From Hirsutella rhossiliensis (taxonomy: Eukaryota > Ascomycota > Sordariomycetes > Hypocreales > Ophiocordycipitaceae): DNA of 64,000 nt. Below, in pieces: positions 30,722 to 40,878 of the stretch. The stretch's first letter is position 1; each line of letters begins with the position of its first letter. The DNA lies in assembly GCF_020360975.1 (NCBI RefSeq), contig NW_025408682.1, forward strand, positions 1,098,501 to 1,162,500, given 5' to 3'. Under the pieces are notes generated by a model. That model worked only from the letters and a program-made list of their open reading frames with translations. It made no database searches and had not been told where the DNA came from. Made by a program: the position numbers and the translations under genes.

Positions 30722-31343
30722 TTTGCTAGAGGGAGAGAGGTGTGTGAGGTGAGGTGAGAGGCCTGGGCGTGCCTCTGGATCGGGGGCTGTCGAGCAGCCG
30801 CTGATGAATTGACTCGAGCCCTTGTTTATGCAGCTCAGTTGATGTATCTGCGGAGTTGTAGAGGCTCACACGTCGTGGAGAGGGTTGTTGTTCTCTGCTC
30901 GGTTGCTGGCTTTTTTTCTGGCGGTGGTGTTTTGAGATGTGAGGTGAGAGAAGGAAAGGGTGGGGCAGTTTTGGACGGCAAGATTTCTGGAGCAAATCAA
31001 GCACCTTGCGCCCACTCGAGGCCAGAAAGCAACCCTCATTAATCGCAATATGCGAGCTATTCACTGAAATTTCTGGGCCAACTACGTAGAGCATGCTTCT
31101 TATCGCTGTCGTGCTGTTTATGCAGCTGTTTTCTTGGCTGGAATTGTTGATCGCTGTCACTTGGACAACGATTCGGGTGAGAATGGCCTCTCATGTCCGT
31201 AGATGGGGCCTTTGCACATTGAATTACACCTGTAAGAGTTGCAAAGACAGCCGCTTTGCCTCCATCTCATGTCATGGTTGCCGATAGCCATCCTCCCCGT
31301 CGACGGCTTGTCCACACTGCCGTTCGTTGGTCGTCGGCGCATG
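30722..31343. other. Spacer RRP4 / DMO2-like
   Basis: The 622 bases hold the RRP4 promoter (near 30722-31000) and the 3' end of the DMO2-like gene. The short frames on both strands show no domain. Nothing else is seen. Confidence 0.5.
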
Positions 31344-31691
31344 TCACCGAAAAGCCCTCCATAGCCCCATCCACGCCAGGCCCAGCGAGATGCCCGCGAT
31401 GCCGGCCCGGCGGCTCTTGATGCCAAAGACCGACCTGCTCTTCAATATGGCGGCGCGCTGCTTCTCGAGCTGCGACATGCCTGAGAGGTAGCTGTACGCA
31501 GCCAGCCCGAAAAAGGCGCCGCTTCCTGCAACCTTGATGTTTAGAAGGGATCTGAATAAGTAAGTGGGCAAAGGGAACTTGCCGACAATCCGGCAGCTGA
31601 GGCAGTCGTCGCCTCGGTCCTGGCGCATGAGCACCTTGAGGTCCTCGGGCTTCTCGAGGGCGTGCAGGCTCGGGATCTTGTCGCCTGCCAT
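31344..31691 (-). CDS. DMO2: DMO2/DMAC1-like small mitochondrial membrane protein
   Basis: Two exons (31691-31583 and 31525-31344) encode 96 residues. The domain is that of distal membrane-arm assembly component 1-like proteins, which in animals helps build complex I; fungal members are small and less studied. The hallmark is GDDCLSCRIVG joined to SGAFFGLAAYSYLSGM, a Cys-x2-Cys next to the first membrane segment, then GIAGISLGLAWMGLWRA as the second. The intron 31526-31582 starts GCAAGT, has a CTAAAC branch and ends TTGCAG (GC-AG). It is 57 bases long without a stop, so a retained form would add 19 residues (KFPLPTYLFRSLLNIKVAG region). I favour splicing because it restores the conserved Cys-Arg-x-x-Gly-x-Gly spacing. 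Confidence 0.78.
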   Translation of the reverse strand: MAGDKIPSLHALEKPEDLKVLMRQDRGDDCLSCRIVGKFPLPTYLFRSLLNIKVAGSGAFFGLAAYSYLSGMSQLEKQRAAILKSRSVFGIKSRRAGIAGISLGLAWMGLWRAFR

Positions 31692-31768
31692 GGTTGCGAG
31701 GCCGGCGGTTCGACGGGGGCTCCGACTGCGCTATGAGGGAGCTCATCCAAATCTTCTACAGGGCTCGA

Positions 31769-31777
31769 GGCAGTATC
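31769..31777. repeat. Left 9-bp target-site duplication of the MULE
   Basis: GGCAGTATC, identical to 37114-37122 in direct orientation. Confidence 0.9.
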
Positions 31778-31848
31778 GGGAGCCAATAGAGGCGCGGACC
31801 CCCGCGCCTTTAAAGTCGGCGCGGACGTCCGCGCCTGTTATGTAAGCC
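31778..31848. repeat. Left terminal inverted repeat of MULE
   Basis: Starts GGGAGCCAATAGAGGCGCGG and ends TTATGTAAGCC. It contains the inverted motif GGCGCGGACGTCCGCGCC, itself a palindrome around GACGTC. Confidence 0.92.
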
Positions 31849-32146
31849 TGGCAGGCCATTTGGGCCGCCGCCAACTGCGCTCGCAGTCGGCCTCACCGAT
31901 ACAGCATGCTTGCTGCATACATATAGCTTCAATTAATTGCAAAGGAGGATATCCCTTAGGGTTCGAACCCATAGCCTTCCCTATTTGGTAGATTGACGTG
32001 ACGCAAAGGGCGCCGCTGTTGCGTGGCAAGGAGGGTGCGCGGAAGTTCACCGCCTTAAAATTGGCCAGCTACAGTGCTACACGCCGGTGCATGTCGGTGA
32101 TCTCACGATCTGCCTCACATTTTCGCATCGCCGGCATCATCACCAC

Positions 32147-34605
32147 TTATATATGTGAATAAAATGCCTGCTGTTCCTCTGAGTCTCTCTCGCAGTCAGC
32201 CCATATACCTGCAGTACCTCTTTCTCGTGAGAAAGGCTGCACCTGAATTTCCTCGGCCACCCGGGCATCTAATCGCTCTTCTTCTGCCTTATCCCAATCA
32301 AGGTATGCCATCATCTCTACCTTGGTCCATTGCCTCGAGCCGCAGCTCCTTGACATTTGCTTCCAGTCGAGGCACCAGTCATATTCAGTCTTGCTGTAGC
32401 GCAATGGCAAGCCCATTGCCTTTCGGTATGCCTGGTTGGTCTTGAGACTGCCGCGAGGCTGTGCTCTATACCAAGAGTCTCTTTCCTGACATACCTCTGA
32501 TAGATGGCTCGTGGGTCATCATATAATAGATTCTCTGTAGTCTCTGTAGTCTCTGCAATTGCTGTAGAGACTGTAGAGACCGTAGTGACTGCAACTGTCA
32601 TTTTCTCCATGACTGCTGCAGTCTGCGCAGTCTCTGGAACTGCTACCGTCTGTACAGTCTGTGCAGTCTGTGCAGTCCCTGCAATTGCTGCAGTCTCTGC
32701 AGTCTGTGCCGCCCGTGCCTCTGCCCGCTGCAGTATGTCGCTATAGCGTAAAGGACAATTGCGAGATGTCATGATGTGCCCTTGCTGGTGGCATTTGCTG
32801 CATGTAGGCGGCGCCTTTGGCCGTAGATCTGACTCTATGGCTTCAAATGCACTTGGCTCGCGCTGTGTGGATGACTGTGATATCCTTGATGCGGCGACAA
32901 GTTGGTCTAGTCGCCGACGAGGCTCTATGAGGACCTGACCAATCTCTTTGTTATCCCGTCGAAGGCGCCAATGTGTATGAAAATGTTGTAGCCGGAGGGC
33001 AGATCTTCCACTATGAGAGACTGTAATGCGTGCGCACAAGGGAGACCGCGAGACTTGGTGAAGCTGCCTGTGCAAGATGGGGTGTTTTTCTCGTTGAGGC
33101 GCTTGTGTTGCTTTGCAACCTGTCGCAAGGCTTCGTGTGATACCCAGCCACGTACCGTGCTATATACGGTTCCAGAGAGCTCAATTGGCATCCGTATATG
33201 CTGCCTGGCTTGGTTGGCTTGTAGCTCGGCCAGTTGGTTGAGGAGAGCTTGCTTGATTGCCCTCGTTGCCTCGAAGAGGTCTAATGTTGACTTCTTAAGG
33301 TGACTCTTCAATAATGCGTGGATGCCTTCCACCCGGGAAGTAGCCACATTGCCGAAGTGAGCATATTGATCGACCCAGGCCTTGACGAGCTTTTCCTTAT
33401 ACGGGTCCAACCAGGTTTCCCGTATGTAGCTAACCTCCTTGACGTATCGTGGCACAAAGCGCTTCTCGAGCTCTTCAACTTGTTGATCAAATGTCTCCTC
33501 ATCTTTCGAGCCCACGATTGAGTGCCAATACCCAAAGAACTCAGCCCACCTCTCATCACTATTAGAGTCCTCATCGTCACGGTCGAAAGCTGGTTTGCAA
33601 TAGCTAAGCACCGCCTTATTCGCATGCCAGATGCAAAGCAGAGACTTGGACGCAGGAAAGCACCGGAAATTGCGTTTATGCAGGCGAGGCAGCGATCTGT
33701 CAGGATAACCGATGGCTGGCGAATGTCATATAACTCGTATATCGATTGGAGTTGGTCCAGTGCCCAGATATAGTCATTTTCGTCTTCACCACTGAGGAAG
33801 GCAAAGGCAATACAGAATGACCGCTGACAGGCATCAACGCCGATCATATCGAGCAGTGGCATCTTATATTTGTTCGTCTTGTATGTGCAGTCTAGCAGTA
33901 GTAATTCTGGGTATGCGTTGAGGTATCCTAGAGACGCTGGGTGTGCGAATAAGACTGCTGTGACTCGGCCATCATGATCAAGCTGTATGCGGCTCTGGAA
34001 CCCCTCGTTGTCAAGCTCATTGGCAAGGGCATGCATTGTGCTCTGGCCAGCAAGGAGCTCTCGTCTGCGCTGTGCGATACAGTTATATATGTCTTGCTGT
34101 GTCGCTCCTTGGGCAGTCTGAGAGCTCTGGCGCATATATGTCCGGATATCCTTTGGTGCTATGCCAGCGCTTGAGAGGTTCCCAATAGCTGACTGGTCAG
34201 TTGAGGAGAGGCACGATGAGCTGGATGTGCTGTAATATGCAGACTGGGCTCATGGTTGTGGACCGACTTCTCCTCGCCTGGGCGATGCCTGACATACCAG
34301 TACGACTTATCAAGGCTCTCTTTCGCATTGATGGAAAACTGGCATCCAGTGATACGGGAGCTTGTAGACCGTTGCCGATCAGCTGGCTTCTGGTCCTTGC
34401 TTGTATGAGCCCCAAGTCTACCTCCACGATCGCAGGCAAATATGACTGTGCGTCTTCCGGACCGCGGGTCTCTCGTGGACTTGCCTGTGGTGAAGGCATA
34501 GCCTCTTGGAGCCGCCCACGCATTAATTGAGGCAAGAAGAGACTCTCGCGAGTCGAACTGGCCCTCAGGAGGAAGGCAATCGTCAGGGAATTCAGTAAGC
34601 CCCAT
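32147..34605 (-). pseudogene. MULE transposase, four frameshifts
   Basis: Read on the minus strand the pieces follow the fungal MULE order. 34605-34200: FAR1-like N-terminus (ESLLASINAWAAPRGYAF, GCQFSINA, HNHEPSLH). 34135-33650: catalytic MULE domain with LLLLDCTYKTNKYKMPLLDM, FAFLSGEDENDYIWAL and SVILTDRCLACINAI. 33640-32985: LLCIWHANKAVLSYC, VATSRVEGIHALLKSHL and a SWIM-like zinc site CTGSFTKSRGLPCAH. Then DNKEIGQVLIEPRR, a zinc knuckle CSKCHQQGH, an Ala/Thr-rich repeat, and the C-terminal MAYLDWDKAEEERLDA. Frame changes fall near 34200, 33650, 32985 and 32465, each a single-base indel. No product can be made as read; the terminal repeats may still be usable in trans. Confidence 0.88.
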
Positions 34606-34951
34606 ATTGGAATTATCTTGAAGAGCTAGCTGTAGTGCACGACAGTGAGCAGCTCTTTATACACAAAGGAAAGGAAACTCCTGCTTTGTGGACGTGGTGC
34701 AGAACCCTTGTAACCGAGGCCGCCTGCGAGGTTTAATGCAGCCTGCGTTTGAGCTTTGGCCTCAATGGGGTCCAAGCACCACGCATGCAGGCGCTCGACC
34801 TTAATATGCGGATTATAGCATCGCTTCCGCGGACAACTACTCTGAGCGCAGATGGTATGCTATATGAGGCTGGCTCTCTGTGCGACAGTTTGCCACATGC
34901 AATAGAAAAGGAGAGTACAGGTCAGGGGGCGGCCCGACTATCTTCCGCCTG

Positions 34952-35013
34952 GGCTTACATAACAGGCGCGGACGTCCGCGCCGACTTTAAAGGCGCGGGG
35001 GTCCGCGCCTCTA
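34952..35013. repeat. Inner 62 bases of the right MULE inverted repeat
   Basis: Perfect inverted match to 31787-31848. The remaining nine bases (TTGGCTCCC) lie at 37105-37113 beyond the Fot1 insertion. Confidence 0.92.
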
Positions 35014-37102
35014 ACGTAATCCACCCCCTTCCCGGTCAGACCCCCTACTCGGTCAGAAAAAGTCTCCACGCGGCGACCCACACTTATGGCAAGACAAACC
35101 GAGCACTATGACGGCAACGGAGACCAATCGGTTCCACGCGAAGAACGGGTCCTGCTCGCCGTCAGGGCCTATCAGCAGGGCCAATTCAAAAGTACCCGCA
35201 AGGCTGCGGCCGCATACGACGTCCTCAATCGACAGTATCTGATCGACTGCGCGGTGTCATTCGCCGACGCGACGCTCAGATGAACAACCTGAAGTTGACG
35301 GCGACGGAAGAGACTGCCCTGGTACAATGGATCTTGTCGATGGACGAGCGAGGATGCCGCCGACAGTGGCTTACACTCGTCGGATGGCCAACTTATTGCT
35401 TTCCGAGCGAGGCAAAGATCCTGTCGGGAAAACTGGGTGCGGAAGTTTGTTGGCCGCCACGGCGAAATCAAGGCAAAGTACTCTCGCCGATACGACTACC
35501 AACGAGCCAAATGCGAAGACCCCCAAAAGATCCAAGGATGGTACGATCGAGTCGCGGCGACGAAACAGAAATGGGGATTCTTGACGAGGATGTCTATAAC
35601 TTTGATGAGACGGGGTTTCAAATGGGAGTCGCTGCAACGGCGAGAGTCCTTACCCGGTCTGACCGGCGAGGTCGGGCAGTACTCACGCAGCCTGGAAATC
35701 GAGAATGGGTTACTGTGATCGAGTCTATCAACTGCCAAGGTTGGGCTTTACCGGCGAAGGTTATCTTCCAGGGCAAGTTACACCAAGCAAGCTGGTACGA
35801 ATCAGGAGTGCCCGATGACTGGCATATCGCCGTTAGTGAGAATGGCTGGACTTCCGACGACCTTGCTTTGAATTGGTTAAAGGAAGTCTTTGATCCGAAT
35901 ACACGGCGCCGTACGGTTGGTACGCATCGACTTCTTATTCTCGACGGGCACGGCAGTCACGTCACGCCGGAATTTGACAAGTACTGTACGGCCAATTCCA
36001 TCGTAGTACTCCAAATGCCTGCACATTCCTCACATCTCTTGCAGCCTCTTGATGTCGGGTGCTTTTCGCCGTTGAAAACCATATACGGCCGAAAGGTTCA
36101 AGAGAAAATGCTCGCTGGGATCCATCATATCGACAAGCAGGACTTCCTTCCCATGTACTTAGACGCTCGCCGACAAGCACTTTCGCCGTCGAATATCCGA
36201 AGCGGATTTATGGCAACAGGCCTTTTTCCGTTTGACCCAAACAGAGTATTATCGCGGTTACAAGTTCAGGTTGACAAAGTCGGTAACGATCACGGCGACA
36301 AGAATACTCCAAGTCCCAACAAGAGCCTGGAAGCAGCCAAGACTCCGCATAACGTCAACCAGCTTACCACTCACGCCGAAAGGCTTCTTCAACGCCGGCC
36401 ACAAAATACAGACTCGCCAGTTTCACAAGCTATCAACCAGCTTATCAAAGGATGTCAAATGGCCATGCACAGCGCCGCCCTCCTTGCCGACGAAAACCGG
36501 CAACTTCGGTCAGAAAACCAGCGGCGAAAGCAGAGAAAGAACAGCGCCGTGAATACATTGGCGACGGCGGTACTCTATCGGTTGCAGAGGGCACGGTTAG
36601 GATAAAGCAACGGAGAGAAGAAGAAGAAGAGCGGGTTAAGCGACGGAGAGTGGAAGAAGAGGAGAGGACTAAGCGCCGGCGAGAGAAGGACGAGGAGCGG
36701 GCCAAGCGACGACAAGAAGGAGAAGAGCGGGCCGAGCGACGGCGACAAGAGAACGAGGAATGGTTCAAGCTACGGCGAGAAAAGGAAGAGGAGCGGGTCA
36801 AGAAACAGAGAGCAAAGGAAGATGAGCGGGCCAAGCGACGGCGGGAAGAAGGGGAGCGGGACCAACGACTTATAGAAGAGCTGAGTGTCCCAAGACAGCG
36901 TGCACCACCACGGTGTAGTAAGTGCAGGTCTTTTGAACACACTGCCCGTACGTGTAATAGATAGTCCTAATCGAGTTACTTGTCTCTTGGAGTAAATATG
37001 TCGTGGTATTGTGCTCCGTTTGTCTCGCGTAAGGTGCGGGTCTAGTCGGTGGGGAATTTTTGACCGAGTAGGGGGTCTGACCGGGAAGGGGGTGGATTAC
37101 GT
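35014..37102 (+). mobile_element. Fot1/Pogo-type (Tc1-mariner superfamily) element
   Basis: A 2089-bp element with 42-bp perfect inverted repeats (35014-35055 and 37061-37102, outer end ACGTAATCCACCCCCTTCCC) flanked by TA at 35012-35013 and 37103-37104, the target duplication of this superfamily. It sits inside the right inverted repeat of the MULE, so it is the younger insertion. Its transposase is frameshifted. Confidence 0.93.
35086..36964 (+). pseudogene. Fot1/Pogo DDE transposase, five frameshifts
   Basis: Starts MARQTEHYDGNGDQSVPREE with the helix-turn-helix region STRKAAAAYDV, continuing in the next frame as PQSTVSDRLRGVIRRRDAQM. The CENPB-like part is MPPTVAYTRRMANLLL and FVGRHGEIKAKYSRRYDYQR. 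The DDE core is intact in frame 35280-36605: EDVYNFDETGFQMG, LLILDGHGSHVTPEF, PAHSSHLLQPLDVGCF and IRSGFMATGLFPFDP. The C-terminal part moves to another frame near 36540 and becomes a long Glu/Arg-rich coiled coil ending in a zinc-knuckle-like CSKCRSFEHTARTC. Shifts lie near 35217, 35345, 35430, 35575 and 36540. It would cut and paste at TA sites if intact. Confidence 0.88.
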
Positions 37103-37113
37103 TATTGGCTCCC

Positions 37114-37122
37114 GGCAGTATC
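37114..37122. repeat. Right 9-bp target-site duplication of the MULE
   Basis: GGCAGTATC, identical to 31769-31777. Confidence 0.9.
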
Positions 37123-37264
37123 GCTGTGTTTAGTCAGCAGCCAGACGTCACTAACATTTTTCTTGTCTTATCAGCCAGCCGTCATTGCGGCTTCACCCCC
37201 TCTCCGCCCGTTGAAGATTCCCTCCCTCCCACCGACACCAGGCTTCGGGCGCTGGCTCGTCAGC

Positions 37265-39011
37265 ATGAACGGGGTCATCGAGGCCTTGCACATCTACGAC
37301 GATAGCAGGTCCTCTCTCTCTCTTCCGCCACGGCCTCCGCCGCCCGCCGACTGACTGCTCCGCAGAAGCACGCTGCTGTCGCACACGTACACGGGGAGAC
37401 CGCTGTCGGCCGCCCACCTGCTGCCTCTCTATCTCGAGCACCCGGCGCCGCGGCCGAACCTGATATACCTTCCCAACACCAGCCCGCCCACGCTCGTCTT
37501 CAGCCTCGCCCACGCCAACTTGCTGCTCATCGCCACCTCGTCGAACGAGATTGAGCCCCTGCTCGTTCTCGAGTTCCTGCACCGCGTTGTCGACGCCCTC
37601 GAGGAGTTTGTCGGCGCACCGCTCCTCGCCGTCAAGATTGAGAACAACTACGATGTTGTCGCCCAGCTGCTCACCGAGATGTGCGATGCCGGCACCATAT
37701 GCACCACGGAGCCCAATGCCCTGAGGGAGGTGGTTGAGATGGAGGGCTGGATGGGCAAGCTGCTCGGAAGCATCAGCCTGCCGGGGTGGGTCCCTCTTCT
37801 CAGCAACCGGCTCAGCTCGCGCCCTTAAAGACTGACACTTAATCAGCAAAGCGCCCCTGGGTAACAGCTTTTCCAGCCCGAGCACGCCCTCGCTCGCGGC
37901 TTCCAATACACCAGCCCTGCCGTGGAGGCGGGCCAATGTGCGGCATACATCCAACGAGTTATACGCCGACGTCGTCGAGACGCTATCCGTCACCCTGGCA
38001 CCCTCAGGCAGGCCGCTCGCCGCCTTTGCCAACGGAACCATCGCATTCACGGCCAAGGTGTCCGGGGTGCCTGACATCACCGTCAACCTGACGAGCCCGT
38101 CTGGGAAGCACAACATTGGCAGTGTCATGGAGCTGCCCGTCTTCCATCCTTGTGTCCGGCTGAACAGGTGGAAAGAGCGCCCGGGAGAGCTCAGCTTCGT
38201 GCCTCCAGACGGCCGCTTCACCTTGGCTGGGTACGAGGTTGACCTGCTGCCCTTTTCTGCGAGCGGGAAAAGCGGCAACATGAGCCACCACAACCTGAAG
38301 CTGCCGGTCAACCTGGAAATGAAGACGGGAGTCGGCCCCGTGGGCTCGGACTTTGAGGTTCGGGTGCAGGTGAACAAGATGCTCGGCAACCCGGGCGCCT
38401 CGTCTGCGAATCATCTCGGGCGAGGCAGCAGTTCTGGTAGGCTCGGGGGGCCTCACCTAGGGTCTCCGGGAGCCCCTCTGATTGACGACCTGAAAATAAC
38501 CATCCCGCTTCCCGAGGACGTGAGGAACCTGTCGGATATCCGGCCCAGCAAAGGGGACGCAAGCTTCAACCCAGGGGAGAGGGTACTGGAATGGCACGTG
38601 CCGGCCAAGGAGCTGACGGGGCCGGCGTGCCAGGTTGGACTACGGTGCACGGTGGTCGGGCCGCTGACGGACGACGACGAGCAAGAGTTTGACCCAAGCG
38701 GCTTCGGCTTCGGCAACGACTATTCATACCACGACGAGCCGTATCAGAGCGAGCCGGCGACCAAGCCGGGGCGGGACAAGGAGGACAAGGGCAGCGAGCA
38801 AGACGCCAGGAAGACGGCGCAGAACAAGATCCTGATGCCGAGCTCGGCGTCGGTCAGCTTCGCGGTCAAGGGGTGGCTGGCGAGCGGGCTCAAGGTAGAG
38901 AGCATCGTCATGGACGCGAGGCAGAGCCGGGGCCTGGGGGAGGGCGTGAAGCCTTACAAGGGCGTCAAGTACCTGACGGTCAGCAAGGGCGGCGTCGAGA
39001 TTCGCTGCTAG
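37265..39011 (+). CDS. APM3: AP-3 adaptor complex mu subunit
   Basis: Three exons (37265-37308, 37366-37785, 37847-39011) encode 542 residues. AP-3 mu binds cargo Tyr-based signals and takes proteins from Golgi or endosome to the vacuole. The longin half begins MNGVIEALHIYDDSRSTLLSH (shortened here) and includes LIYLPNTSPPTLVF, EFLHRVVDALEEFVG, IENNYDVVAQLLTEMCDAG and PNALREVV. The mu-homology half has NELYADVVETLSVTLAPSG, SGVPDITVNL, FHPCVRLNRWKE, PPDGRFTLAGYEV and the end GVKYLTVSKGGVEIRC. A proline/serine linker joins them after the second intron (37786-37846). The promoter region now ends ~140 bp upstream at a nested transposon pair. Confidence 0.92.
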
Positions 39012-39566
39012 GCCGGCGGCGACGGCGGCGAGATGGACGGCGCTGGGTTGCATGGGAAGAATACAAGGGACGCTGGCATGATACGGTTCCAGGCGCAAGG
39101 AGAAAGAAAGAAAGAAAGAAAAAGGACGGACACGGGAGAGTCTGGCCAATGACGCGCATAAAATATAGTGGCCAGTGATGCGCATAGAATATAGTATGGT
39201 TCCATTCAGCTCTCGACAGTTTGCCTGGATAGGTAGTAGTTCCTCAGTGGGGTTCCTCAGTGGGTACCTACCTCGGGCCAGGCAAGCTCCCCACAGCTCG
39301 GCCCCTCGTCAGCAGTCCGGGGGAGAGAGGAGAGGGTACGGTACCTTGCACTCGCGCGTCATGACCCGCGCTATCGAGGTACCTCATCGGCCGCTCCCTT
39401 CGGTTATCTCTAGTTACTGTCTCGGTACTGCTGCACGCACTCCTGCAGGTCGGAGCCACGTGCTGCAGCTGACATCCATCCATCATCCCAGATTGCCACA
39501 GCCCGCTCGTTGGGCCGTCGACCAGTCATGAATACATGGGCCTGATTGCCCGGCCGCTGCACGGCT
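39012..39566. other. Spacer APM3 / MCT1
   Basis: Contains a (GAAA) run at 39106-39122 and the 26-bp tandem repeat at 39143-39194; the remainder is the presumptive MCT1 promoter with GGTACC-rich motifs. No gene is seen. Confidence 0.6.
39143..39194. repeat. Two-copy 26-bp tandem repeat
   Basis: TGGCCAATGACGCGCATAAA at 39143 is followed after six bases by TGGCCAGTGATGCGCATAGA at 39169; the units end in ATATAG. Four base differences, all A/G or C/T. Confidence 0.85.
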
Positions 39567-40878
39567 ATGAGACGCTTCCCCGGTCCCGCGCTCCGGCGCG
39601 GCTGCTCTTTCGACGTCAGGCCAGCTGGGTGCCTCGCTCCGATAGCCACGCTGCGAGACGGCGGCGTGCGGGCGAGGAGGCGGAGTTCGTCGACCATGGC
39701 CCAAGGGCGGAGGCCGCGGACGGCCATCTTCTTCCCAGGTGAGTCGGCTGAGCCTCCCTTGCCAGACTTGGAAGCTCACGACTCCCTCTGCAGGCCAGGG
39801 CACGCAGAAGGTCGGCATGCTCACCCCCTGGCTCGAGGCCTTTCCCTCGACCGCGTCGCAGCTCGTCCAAGAGATGGACCACCACGTCGGCTATAGACTC
39901 TCCGACGTCATCCAAAACGGCCCCTCAAAGGTGCTCAGCCAGACGACCATTGCCCAGCCCGCCATCATGGCCACGTCCATCTTCATCCTGCGCATTCTCG
40001 AGCGCGAATACGACTTTCGCGTCGCCGACCACTTCGACGTGACACTTGGCCACTCACTCGGCGAATTCGCCGCCCTCGTCGCCGGGGGCTACCTGACCTT
40101 TGAGGACAGCCTGTATCTCGTGCAGCAGAGGGCCGAGGCCATGTCCGAGGCGACCAAGCGCGCGATACAGGAATACGGCGGCGAGTATGGCATGGTGGCC
40201 GTCATCACGGAGCCCGAGTACCTGGCGGCCCTCATCGACGCGATCCGCGACTTTGTCGGGCACTCGAGCGCCGGCAGCAAGGCCGAGAGCAGCGAGGACG
40301 TGCCGCCCATCGAGCAGGTGCTCATCTCCAACATCAACAGCAAGAACCAGATTGTGCTGAGCGGCAACATGGAACGCATCAAGACGCTCATCGCCCACGT
40401 GCGCCAGTTCCTGGGCCACGACCCGCGCGCGGTGCGCCTCCACAGCGACAGCCCCTTCCACAGCCCCATCATGAAGCCCGCGGTGGCGGTGATGCAGGCG
40501 CTCCTCAATTCTCAGAGCCGCGTGCCCGGCCGCGCCGACATGGTGACGTTCCCCGCGGCTCTGCCGTGTATCAGCAACGTCAGCGCGCGGCCCTTTGCCA
40601 GCAAGGAGGAGCTCAAGGAGCTGCTGGCCCGGGGCTGCCTGGAGACGGTGCGCTGGTGGGACAGCATCAAGTACCTGGACCAGGAGGAAAAGGTGCGCCG
40701 CTGGGTCGGCATCGGGCCCGGCAAGGTCGGGCGCAACCTGGTGGGCAAGGAGGTAGGCGTCAGGGGCCGGGACCTGGTCAAGGGGGGAGGCGTGTGGGCG
40801 ATTACGGACCCGAGCGAGGTGGAGGAGGTGCTGAGGGGGCTCGAGGAGACGGCCGGGCTGGTCGATGAAGAGGAGTGA
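39567..40878 (+). CDS. MCT1: Mitochondrial malonyl-CoA:ACP transacylase
   Basis: Two exons (39567-39738 and 39794-40878; intron GTGAGT...CTGCAG) encode 418 residues. It moves malonyl from CoA to mitochondrial acyl carrier protein for type II fatty acid synthesis, which feeds lipoate. The first ~45 residues are Arg-rich without acids (MRRFPGPALRRGCSF, RDGGVRARRRSSS), a likely presequence. The fold starts TAIFFPGQGTQKVGML. The nucleophile is S145 in GHSLGE and the partner His is H280 in SPFHSPIMKP; NSKNQIVLSGN and the terminal GPGKVGRNLV also fit. A later ATG at 39695 (MAQGRRP) would drop the presequence. Confidence 0.92.

Larger units (their letters stand above)
31778..37113 (-). mobile_element. 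Mutator-like element (MULE), interrupted by a Fot1/Pogo element
   Basis: The element has 71-bp terminal inverted repeats without a mismatch: left 31778-31848; right 34952-35013 plus 37105-37113, split by the Fot1 insertion. It is flanked by a perfect 9-bp duplication GGCAGTATC, the size expected of Mutator transposases. Without the inserted element and its TA it would be about 3.25 kb. The minus-strand transposase inside is broken by frameshifts. It landed in the spacer between the DMO2-like gene and APM3. Confidence 0.93.

Noticed and set aside
31940..32000. tRNA-like sequence (GGGTTCGAACCC, B-box-like) inside the MULE
   Set aside because: I could not build a cloverleaf: no matching acceptor stem, D arm or anticodon stem at proper spacing. 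The word is palindromic and probably chance.
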